Origin: Steroidobacter gossypii
GTDB lineage: Bacteria; Pseudomonadota; Gammaproteobacteria; Steroidobacterales; Steroidobacteraceae
Assembly: GCF_016801985.1 (NCBI RefSeq)
Contig: NZ_JAEVLS010000003.1
Coordinates: forward strand, 620,001 to 684,000
Reading direction: 5' to 3'
Length of the DNA stretch: 64,000 bases
Position numbers and translations under genes: made by a program. The notes beneath the pieces are model-generated. The model searched no databases, was not told where the DNA came from, and was given only the letters and a program-made list of their open reading frames with translations. Positions 19,079-31,000 of the stretch are shown here, one piece after another. The first letter of the stretch is position 1. Each line of letters starts with the position of its first letter.

Positions 19079-22000
19079 GTGAATACACGCGGGCGCATTA
19101 CCACGGACCGACAGACGAAGAAACTCAATCTTCGAGCCAGCCCGATCGCGCGGGCCATCGCACTGACGCTGGCGGCGAGCGGCGCGAGCGGTGTGGCGCA
19201 TGCCCAGTCTGCCTTCAGTCCATCCTGGTTCGCGGCCAAGGGCGCGGCACAGAATAACGCGGCCACGACCGGCCGCCTGCCCAACGGCCAGCCGGCACAT
19301 AGTCTCAATCCGGCCCAGCTGCAGTCACAGGCTGCACGCGAGCGGTTGCAACTTTCGATCGACAATCTCGGCACGGCGGCGCACGCCATCGCTTTTCAAC
19401 AACGTTTGCAGGCGCAGGCCCGCGCCGCTGCGCGCGCTCGTCCCGGTGTGCCCGATGGCCTGACCGAAGGCGGCCTCGAAGTCGATACGAATCCGCTCAC
19501 CGCGGGTTGGCTCAACGCTAAAGATCCGACACAGGTTCAGCAGGACGGTCGAACCACGGTCACCATCGAGCAGACCGGCGACAAGGCCATCCTCAACTGG
19601 GAAACATTCAACGTCGGGCGCAACACCACGGTGAAGTTCGAGCAGGACGCCAGCTGGTCGGTGCTCAACCGCGTCAACGATCCCCAGGCGCGCCCGTCGG
19701 AAATTCAGGGCCGGATCCAAGCCGAAGGCACGGTGTTCCTGGTCAACCGCAACGGCGTCCTGTTCGATGGCTCGTCACAGGTGAATGTGCGCAACCTCGC
19801 CGCCGCGGCGGTGAACATGACCGACGCGCAGTTCAGCAGGGGGCTGTATAGCGACACCCAGGGCGCGGGCACCAATACTCGCCACATTCCGTCCTTCGCC
19901 AACGACCTCGAAACCACCGCGAGCAGCTTCAGCTACGGTGCGGCAACCGGCAAGGTGATCGTAGAGCAGGGCGCCGAGATCGCGACACATGTGCCTCAAT
20001 CGGTCACCGAAGGCGGCGGTTACGTGCTGCTACTCGGTGGCGAGGTGCATAACGCCGGTGAAATAGCCACCGCCAATGGTCAGACGATGCTCGCCGCCGG
20101 CGATGCCTTCGTGATCCGCAAAGGGATGAGCACCGAGGAGAACCAGGCCTCGACCACGCGCGGCAACGTGGTGAGTGCGCTGCGCCTGGCCGACGGCGTC
20201 GATCAATCCGGTGAGCCGGTGCCCAATCCCGCAGGTGGCGTGCGCAACAGCGGATTGATCGAAGCGACCACTGGCGACATCACGCTGGTGGGCCACGATG
20301 TACGCCAGGACGGCACGCTGGTGTCGACAACTTCGGTGCACACCCGCGGCACGATTCACCTGCTCAACGACAAGACCGATACCGATGGCGAGGTCACGCT
20401 CGGGGCCGGCAGCGTGACGGCGATCGTGCTGGACGAGAGCGCGACCACTGCGCTCGACGTGCAGCGCGAGGCGTTGATCAGGGACTCGGATATCGATGGC
20501 GACGGCATCCGGCACCGGCGCGACCAGTCGCTGGTGCAGATCGTCAGCGGTGGCGACGTCACATTCGAAAGCGACAGCCTGACGCTCGCCACCAGCGGCC
20601 AGGTGTTCGTCGATGCTGCAGCCACAAGCGAGGTGCAGGCCAACGCGCGCATCGACGTCTCCGGCCACGTGGGCGTGCGAATCGCGATGGAGGCGAACAA
20701 CGTCGAGATCAACGTCCAGGGCTTCGAGCAACGCGACGCGCCGGTCAACCGCGACGGCGACAACCTGCGCAACCACACCATCGTGCTGGATCGACGCGAC
20801 CTGGTGCTGGTGCCGGCCGGCACCAACGGTCACGAGACCGATCGGTGGTACACGGCGGGCGGGCTGCTCGAGGTAGGCGGGTATCTCGGCATCACGGGCC
20901 ACGGCATCGGCGAATGGTCGGCGCAGGGTGGCACCGTGCAGTTCAGCGGCGCCGAGCTGCTGACGCGGGCGGGATCGAGCATCAACCTGTCGGGCGGAAC
21001 ACTGGACGTGCAGAGCGGCTACGTCTACCAGACCTGGCTCAAGGGCATCGACGGCAACCTGTACAACGCTTCGAGCGCCCCGGGCGACCTGCTGTACACC
21101 GGCCTGTACCGGGGCTTCGAGTCGACTCATGAACGCTGGGGATCGGGCAGCACTGATTACTACCATAACCCGCTCATCGCGCCAGACAGGCGCATCGAGA
21201 ACGGCTACACGGTGGGGCGCGATGCCGGGCGCCTGGTGGTATCGACTCAGAGGGCGACACTAGAAGGCGACATCGAAACGGCGACGTTCCAAGGCAATCG
21301 TCAGATCGATGCACGTGAGCCAGGACTCGATGGCTACCAGCAGTCGCAGACGGCGGCCGCGCGCCGTGGCGAGTTGGTGATCGGCACCTGGACGCCGGTG
21401 TACGACAGAAACGACCGGAACCTGCGTTACACCCCGGGTGCGGTCGCGGAGCAGCTCGTCATCGGCGCAGCGGACGCGGTGCCGGTGGAAAGCAGTGAAG
21501 AAGAACCGGCACCGAACCGGATCGTGCTCGGTGGCGACTGGCTGAACGAGCTGGAACTGGGCGCGCTGCGCGCGTACGCGACCGGCGGCGTCGAGGTGAA
21601 CGAGGCCCTGACCGTAGCGCATGGCGGAGTGGTCGCACTGCATGCGACGCAGGTGGACATCAATGCCGGCGTCACCGCCCGCGGCGGCGACATCGCGCTG
21701 GGGAACATCGTCGATGTGTACGTCAGCAACACCACCGGCTGGGAGGAGCGCACCATCGTGACCACCCCGCCGGAAGGCTACGCATCGCGCGCCGTGATCG
21801 GCGCAGGCGTGACGCTGGATGCGCGCGGCGTGTGGAGCAACCTGCAACTCGATCCGACCGACATCGGGGGAGTGCCATACGCGGACGGCGGCAACGTCAC
21901 CGTCCGTAGCAGCGGCGACGTATTCGTGGGCTCGGGCAGCTTGATCGACACGTCCTCGGGCGCAACGCTGATGGCCGACGACAGCCTGCACGGCGGCAGA

Positions 22001-25000
22001 GGCGGGGACATCACCGTGATCGCCAATGGGTTCCCGGTCGCGGGCAATGCGGGCGGGCGGCTGGTGCTGGAGGGCGAACTGCGCGGCCATGGCGTCGAGG
22101 GCGGCGGCACGCTGCATCTGCAGACCGGCGATGCGGTGGTGATCGGCGGTCAGACCGGCGGCAGCGATGGGTTCCTGCACGAGGGCGAAACTTCGCTCGT
22201 CGATCTGGTGACGCTGGAGGAGTTCACCATCGACCAGGGCGCGATCCTACCATTGGACTACACCTACACGCGCACGCGCGCAGCCCCCGGCGAAGCATTG
22301 GGAGGCGTTCCGACCATCGTGCAGAGCCAGCCCTCAACGCACCTCACGCTGGCGGCGCCGTGGACGCCGCCCAGGCCGGCCGCCGGCACCTACAGGTTGA
22401 TCACATCGGCGGGTAGCTATCAGATCATCAGCAACTCCACGCCGCCGCAGCTCCCAGCGGGGACCGTGATCCGGGCCATCAACCCCCCGCAGAGTTTCCC
22501 CTCGGGGTACGTCGTGCCGGCGGACGTTTTCCCCAACGGCATCCCCATCGAGCCGACGATCGGCGTGATAAGGGCGGGCAACCCGGCGCCCGTCGAGATC
22601 ACCTTCGCCGCCGGCACGCGCATTGCGGCCGGGCAGCAGTTGCCGCGAACGATCGCGGTCAAGCCGCTCTTCGAGCTCGATGTCGCCACCTTCCGGCAGG
22701 GCTTCTCGCGCTATGAGGTCGTCGGCGTCGGCGGCCTGGCGGTCGCGTCGGGCGCCGCCGTTGACGTCAGCATGCCCGTCCTGCGCGTCGATCCCGCCAC
22801 AGCGCGCACTGTCGCTACCGGGAGCGACCCGGCCACGGCGCTGTCGGTCTGGGAGCCTCCGCTCTTCACCGAAGTGCCGCGCGAGGGTCGCCTGTCGCAG
22901 CGCTCGGGTGCCGACCTGCTGCTACAGGCCGGCCTCGCGGGCCAGAGCGCCATGCCGACGCTATGGGTGGGCCGCGATGCCGACATCGCCGTGGATCCGG
23001 GCAGCAGCATCCGGTTGGCCGGCAACGGCCAGATCACCATCGACGGCCGGCTGCATGCGGCCGGCGGGAGCATCGACGTGCTGCCCCTGGGCTACGGCGC
23101 GACCGCCGAAGTGAGGAATGCGCGGGGGCACGACGGCTCCATCTGGATCGGAGAGCGGGCGGTGCTGGACGTGGCGGGCATCGCATCTACCGCGCTGGAC
23201 GCGCAGGGCCGGCGCTATGGCCGCGTGCTGGACGGCGGCAGTATCCAAATCGGTGGCACGTACCAGGGCGATGCCACGATTGCCGGCTCGGTGGACAACT
23301 TCATCGTCATCCGCCCGGGGGCGTTGCTGGACGCGTCCGGCACGTCCGCCGCGCTCGACCTGCCTTCGCTCGGCCAGACTGTGGTCGCCTCGGACGGCGG
23401 CCTGATTCATCTGAGCAGCTTCAACGGTCTCCATGTCGACGGCCAGCTGCGCGCAGCCAGTGGTGGCGCCGGCGCGGCCGGCGGCACGCTGTCCCTGGCG
23501 CTGGAAACGCCCAACTACGCCACCGCCGCCAGCCCGTCATCGCGCGTGCTGCAGCATCGCGAGCTGCAACTGGTGCGGGAACAAGCGCCGGCGGTGCTTG
23601 CGGAGGATCTGAAACCCGGAGAAGCCGATCCCGCGCTGGTCTATGGCCACGCGCAGCTGGCCGTGGACCGCGTCGAAGCCGGCGGGTTCGACAACCTCAG
23701 CCTGCTGGTCAACGGCGTGCTGAGCATCGAAGGCGGAGTCGACCTGGCGCTCGGCCAGAGCCTTCGGCTCGCCGCCTCCAACATCTCTCTGCAGGAAGGC
23801 TCGGGCGAAGGGTCCCGCGTGCGACTCGCGGCACCCTACGTGCGGCTGGCGAACACCACGCGCTCCCAGCGCGACAACCACATCATGCCGCGCCCGACGG
23901 CGACCGGCGCGTTGGCCGGCCAGCCCAGCATACCCGAGGGCACGCACCTGCTGATCGAGTCATCGTTGCTCGATGTCATCGAGCAGCTGTCGTTCGGGAC
24001 TTATGGCTACGCCCAGCCATCGGCCGGCTCGCCGTTGATCGAACGGCCGGCTTTCGATCTGGTGGAGCTGCGCAGCCAGGGCGACATGCGCTTCCTGGCC
24101 TCCAGCGTCGGCGTGGGCAGCATCACGGGACTGACGACCAACGGCGACCTCATCCTGGCGGCCAGCCAGATCTATCCGACGATGAGCGCGAGAGTCGATA
24201 TCACCGCCGGCCGCCAGGGTTACTTCGACCAATGGGGGAATTGGCGGTTCGACCTCGACCCGACACGCAGTCTGCGCATCGAGCAGATCGGCAACCCCGC
24301 GCCGCGGACGCCGTTCTCGGTCTTCGGTTCGATCACGTTGTCGTCGGCCCACATCGACCAGGGCGGCATCCTGCGCGCGCCCCTGGGGACCATTACGCTC
24401 GGGTCCGCGGGGACCGCCGGCGCGTCCACTCGGCTGGTGCTGCGACCCGACAGCATCACCTCCGTCAGCGCGGCGGGATTGGTCATGCCGTATGGCGGCA
24501 CAGTGGATGGCCTGACCTACACCTATGACGGCCTCGATGCGTTCTACCACGGCATCGGCAGTGGGCTCGGCAGCGTGCTGCTGCGGGGCGACGACATTGA
24601 GGCGCAGGAGGGCGCGGTCATCGATCTGTCCGGCGGCGGCGAGCTGACCGGCGCCGGTTTCCTGATCGGCCGTGGCGGCTCCACCGATGCGCGGCTGCAT
24701 CCGCTCGTGCAGATGGATGCCGAAGGGGGCGGCTTCGTGCTGCCGGGGCTGACCACCAACCCGGTCTACGCCATCGTGCCCGGCGTGCAGCCGGACGCGG
24801 CGCCGGTGGTCGCGGAGAAGGGAGCCGGCGATCCTGTCGTCGGCCGACAGATCACCATTGGTGATGGGGTGCCGGGCCTGCCGGCGGGCACGTATACGCT
24901 GCTGCCGTCGACCTACGCGCTGCTGCCGGGTGCTTTCCGTGTGGAGCTGAACGGCCTCGCGTCCAGCGTCGCGGCCTTCGGCCGCACCACTGCCATGCGT

Positions 25001-28000
25001 AACGGTTCGTACACCACGGCCGCGCGCCTCGGTATCGCCAGCACTGACATCGTCGATACGTTGACCACGCAAGTGATCGTGAGCTCGGCGGACACACTGC
25101 GCCGCTACTCGCAGTACAAGGAGACCAACTACGCGCAGTTCGGCCTCAACTGGGCGCAACGCGACGGTGTGCCGCGGCCGCAGCTCGAGCGCGATGCCCG
25201 CGTCCTGCTGCTGGCGCCGGGAAAGACTCTGGAGATGGCCGACGGGGTGGTGAATCTGAACGCGGCCGAGCACGGCCGTGCTGGCACCGTGGTACTGCAG
25301 GGCGACCGGATAGAAATCCTGCCCGATGGTGCCACGCCCAGCGAAGACTTCGACGGCATCGCCGTCCACGCCAGCACCCTCAACGGCATCGGTGCGGGCA
25401 CTATCAGCGTCGGCGCGATGCCAAACTCCACCTTCGCGCTGATGCGCGGCTACGGCTCCACCCAGGATGCCTGGCGGGTCGGCTTCACCACCCCCGGCGG
25501 CAGTGCGGATGAGATCGTCCTGCGCGAGGGGGCCGTGCTATCGGCGTCCCAGGTGTTTCTGGTTGGCAGCGAAATCACCGTCGAACAGGGCGCGAGTATC
25601 GACACGCTCGGGCGTGGGGCAGCGCCGTGGAGCTCAGCCGACGGCTATGTTCTGTCGCCGGGCGACGGCATGCTCGCGGTCAGCAACGGCTGGCTGGACG
25701 CGTTGCCCTCCAGCAGCGCGTCCGGTTCGGGCTACATCCATATCGGCACCTGCGCGCAAGGCGCGAGCTGTGGCGGCGAGACCCGGCTGTACTCGGAAGG
25801 CACGATCACAGCGGTGACCCAGTCCTTCCTGCTCGAAGATTCCGTGCGCTATGGCACGCGCAACCTGGTGCTCGCGCTCGGCGGCATCAATGTGGGCAGC
25901 GATGCCGCCATTGCCCGGGCGGCCGCGGAGGGCGTGCTGACGTCCGGTCTGACCCTCAACCAGGACCTGCTCGACCGACTGTTGCGGGGCGACACCTCGA
26001 CTGGTGCACCCGCGCTGGAAAACCTGGTGCTCAAGGCCGCCGACTCGATCAACTTCTATGGCTCCGTTGACCTCTCCACGATAGATCCCGTCAGCGGAGA
26101 GTCGGCGCTGGAGCGACTGGTGCTGGGTGCGCCAGCCGTCTACGGCTATGGCGAGGCCGGTGACGTCGCCCGCATCGAAACTGACATCCTGGTGTGGAAT
26201 GGCGCTTCGAGCCCGGCTGGCAATGTCATTGCCGGGGGAGCCGGCACCGGGGACGGTCAGTTCGTCGTGGATGCGCGCATCATCGAATTCGGCTACGGCC
26301 CCAACAGCCAGCCGGACAGCGTCGCCACGTCCGATCGGCTGACGGTGGGCTTCGCCGCGGTCAACCTCAACGCCAGCGAGCGCATCACCGCGAATCACAA
26401 GGGCACATTGTCGGTGTACCACTCGCAGGGCCAGCAGGATGCGGCGACCGGCGCATGGAGCTACAGCGGCGGCGACCTCAACATCAACACGCCGCTGCTC
26501 ACCGGCCAAGCCGGCTCGGTCAATACGATCACGGCGGGCGGCAGCATCAACGCCGTGGCGCCGGAGGGCTCGAGTTCCCCGTTGCCGGACAACGCCACGC
26601 TGGCAGACGCTTTGGGCGCCGAGTTGTCGCTGCATGCGGGCCAGCAACTGGTCGTGGACACCGCCGTGCTGCTGCCGAGCGGCAAGCTGCGATTGACCGC
26701 CGAAGAAGACGTGACGCTGCAGGACGGCGCACAGCTGGACCTCGCCGGAAGGAAGATCGATTTCTTCGACGTCAGCAAGTACAGCTGGGGCGGCGAGGTG
26801 ACCCTCGACAGCCGCGGCGGCAACGTCGTGCAGCATGCGGACTCGCGGATCGATCTCTCGGCGCAGTACAACCGCGCCGGCAGGCTCACTGCCATCGCCT
26901 TGGACGGCACGGTGGATCTGGCGGGCGAGATCGCGGGCGGCAGCAGTGGTCACTATGACGCTGGCGGCACGCAGGTGCCGTTTGCTTCCGGCTACCTCGA
27001 CATTCGCGGCCGCCACATCGCCGACTTCGCGGGCCTGAATGCGCGCCTGACCGAAGGTGAGGTGTTCGGCGGCCGCAGTTTCCAGCTGAAGGAAGGCGAT
27101 CTGGTCATCGGAGATGAACTGAAGGCGCGTGAGATCAACGTGTCGGTGGACAACGGCCGCTTGACTGTCAACGGCACCATCAACGCCAGTGGCGAACAGG
27201 CCGGCAGCATCCGTCTGGCTGCGAACGACGGCGTGACGCTGGCCGGCACGGCGGTGCTCGACGCCAGCGCAAGCGTGCTGCGTAAGGACAGCTACGGGCA
27301 GGTGATCGAGGCGCCGAATCGCGCGGTGATCGAAATCGACTCGGGCGACGGTCGGCTGGTGCTGGAGAGCGGCGCACGCATGGACCTGCGCGTCGAAGGT
27401 GCGAACGCGAACTACGGCACGGTGGCGCTGAACGCGCCGCGCCTGGGTGGAGCGACGGGCAACGACGTGGACATCGACGCCAACGGCACGGTGGATATCG
27501 CCGGTGCCCGCTCGATCTCGGTCAACGCTTTCCATCGCTACGACGACGCCGACGTGGGCACCGACCCGGGAGTCGACGGCCGCACCTACCAGGTGATCGA
27601 TCAGGCGTATCTGGACGCCAAGCATGCAGACAGCGACGTCTTCATCGACAATGCGCTGGCCAATGGCGCACTGATGGATGGCAAGCTGCGCGGATTGCGC
27701 GCGTACGCGGATGCATTCCATCTGCGGCCGGGCGTTGAGATCACGAGCAACGCGGCCGTCAATCCCGACGGCGATCTGCACGTGGACGGCGACCTCGATC
27801 TTTCGGGCCACCGCTACACCAGCGTCAATCCACACACGCAGCGCACCGGCACTTACGGTTCGGGCGAGGCGGGCGCGCTGGTGCTGCGCGCCGAGGGCGA
27901 TCTGGTGCTCTTCGGCAGCATCAGCGACGGCTTCGATACCTCGCGAGTCGGCGAAACGCCGGACGACAACGGCTGGGTGTTGCCAGCGGGCCGCATGCCC

Positions 28001-31000
28001 TTTGGCGGCGACCTGATCATTCCTCACGGCGGTGTGGCCACGCTGGATGCCGGCACGGTGTTCAAGGCGGGACGCACGCTGAACTACGACTTGCCGGTGG
28101 CGGGCCTGACCCTTCCGGCGGGCACCGTGCTGCCGGCGACGATGCCATTGGGCCAGGAACTGACGCTCGCGGCGGGGACCGTGCTCGGCGCCGACGTGCG
28201 CGACGGTGCCGGCAACCTGCTGCACGCAGCGGGCACTGTGTTGAGGGAGCCGCTGGTGCTGGCAGCCGGCATGCAACTCGGCGCCGGGTTCCGCTTGCCT
28301 GCCCAGGTGCAACTGGCCGCGACCGCCTGGCCGAAAGGCGCGGAGCTGCCGGTCAACATGACCCTGGCGCAGCCGCTGACGCTCGCGAAAGGCGCCATCG
28401 TGCCATCCGAGACCGATGTGCTGCTGCCCGGCGGTGCCGTGATGGTCGATCTGCGGCCGACCGGCGCGGACGGCGCTCAGGGCCGCAATCTGGCCGTGGC
28501 TCCGATGCTGGCGGCCGGCTCGCAATCTTGGGACATCCGCTTGGTGGCCGGCGCCGATCCGGAAGCGGCCGACCCGCGCCTGACGCAGCCGGGCGGTACG
28601 GCGAGGCTGCGCCTGGCCGATACGCACTTCGGCCTGGGCTACGAAGCTACCGAGGTGCCGGGTACCGGCACGCCGCCAACCTATGGCTGGGGCACTTCCG
28701 AGTCGGCCCTGACGTTCTGGAACGATCTTGAAGCGTGGTTCGGTGTCGTCATCACGGCGGGCAGCGCCGTCAGCGACGCCGATGTGCAGATGCTCAAGGA
28801 CGTCGGGCTCATCGGTGAGAGTGTCACGGAGCTGAACGACTGGGGCTATGGCACGGTCGTGACCGTGATCGATCCGGGCACTCCGCCGGATCTGGAGTAC
28901 GAGCCGGCCCCCGTGCGCCAGCAGCTGTACAGCGTGGTGCGCACCGGCACCGGCGATCTCGAGCTGATCTCCGGCGGCGACTTCGAAATGACCTCGCCGT
29001 ATGGCGTCTACACCGCCGGCACGCCCTCGGTTTCGATGGGAAGCCGCTTCGATCTGCCGCGTGGTCGGCTGGCCGATGGTACGGTCTTGCGCGAGGAAGG
29101 GGCCCAGTATGAATCGCTGGTCGACGGCGGCGCGGACAGCCTGTATGCGGCCTGGTATCCGGAACACGGCGGCAACGTGCTGCTGAGTGCCGGCGGGGAC
29201 CTGATCGGCGACTTGATCGGCTACAACGGCAACAGACTGGATTACGGCTACGGGTTCGCCGACACCCGCGGACAGTTCGAGACCACGGCGGTGAACACCT
29301 GGCTGTGGCGGCAGGGCAGTGGCAGCGTTGAGCCGGGCCCGGAGGCGGTCCCCACGGCGTGGTGGGTCAACTTCGGCACCTATGTTGACGGTCCGCGGAA
29401 CGGCCAGTACGACAGCTACGGCCAATGGCTGTTCGGCAACGATCCGTTCCTGGTGGGTTTCACCGGCATCGGCACGCTGGGCGGCGGCAACCTGACCGTC
29501 CAGGCAGGCGGCGACGCGGGCATGATCGACATCCGCGGCAACGCGACCTTGAACGGGCTGACCCAGGTGGACAGCAATATCCACACGCCGCGCAGTCAGG
29601 GCCTGCACCTGGCCATCGGCAGCACCGGGCGGATCACGGCCGACGGCACCCTGGTGCAGACGGGCGGCGGCGACTTCGACCTGCGCCTGGGTGGCACGCT
29701 GAACCCGAACGCACAGTTGCGTCGCAACGAACACGACCTCAACAGCACCTTCGTCAACCTGCGCGGCGCCAGCCGGATCGAGGCCGGCGCCATCGGCGGT
29801 CTGCAACTGCGCTACGGCGTGCTCGACCACGTCGATACGCGCACCGGCGGTCCGTATGCGGCCGGTCGCGTATTTGCGGGCGGTGGCCCGGTGGTGGTGC
29901 TCGGCGATTCCACGATGCGCATCGACACCCGCGGCGATCTGGTGCTCGGCGGCGCCGGCGATCCGGGGCGCATGCCGTTGCTCAACAGCACGCCGTTCTC
30001 CTATCAGGGAACGCATCTGGAAGGTGGAGGGTGGAGCTGGTTCTCGCTGTGGACGCCGGCTACCGCCATCGACCTGTTCAGTGCGGGCGGACACCTGACC
30101 CCGACCACTGCCTGGGCCGAGGGCAGTTCGCAAGAAGATCTGCGCGTTGCGGTCATGGACCGCAACCAGTCGGCGTCCGACGATGGCTACTTCTATCCCT
30201 CGATCCTGCGTGCAGCCGCCGCCAACGGCAGCGTGTACTACGGCGTGGGCACGACCAACCTCAGGAACAGCTACGGTCAGACCCCGTTGCGGGTCCAGCA
30301 TGGGGTGACACTGGCGCCTTCGCCGCTCGATGCGCAGTTCACGAACGTCACCGGCCATGGCGAACTGCAGTTGCTGGCCGGCCAATCCATCTTCGGCAGC
30401 GGACTGACGTTCAGCGCGTCGACCGCCGATCCGTGGGCCATGACCAGCCCTTTCCGGCCAGGTTTCGTCGGGAGGGTTGCCGAAACCGGCGGCGGTCGGT
30501 CCGGCAACGAGCCGGTGATCGTTCACAACTCGACCGGGGAGATTGCGGACCGCAATGTCTGGGTGGGTGATCGCACCGGCCGCTCCGCTGTCGCGAACTT
30601 GTTCAACTTCGGTAGCAGTGCCACGTCCGCGCATGCTGTGGTGGGGCGAGTGCCGTCGCGCTACTACGCCGTCGAGGGCGACATCGTAGGGCTGCGCGTC
30701 GGCAACGAGGTGCTGCTGGGCTTTCCGGCGGGAGCGGCTGGCTCACGCTATGAAGCATCCGTTCCGGTTGCGATTCGCGCGGGGCGTGACATTTCCGATT
30801 CCGGCACGCAGCTGGGACGCAACGACACGGTCACCGCCGGTGGAGGCGGTACTGGCGGTGCCCGCGGCAACTTGATCGCGCACGCGTTCGGCGACGACGT
30901 CTCGATCGTGGAAGCGGGGCGCGACATTCGCCACAGCAGCTTCTACGTCCTCGGTCCTGGCCTGCTGGAGGTTAGTGCCGGGCGCGACCTTTATTTCGCC

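Noticed and set aside
25634-30634. 1,666-codon open frame on the minus strand opposite the first TpsA gene
   Set aside because: Its product is an Arg/His/Ala-rich sequence without domains, as expected for the antisense of GC-rich Gly/Asp-rich repeats. The plus frame has a signal peptide, TPS domain and C-terminal motif. Similar antisense frames occur opposite all the large genes.
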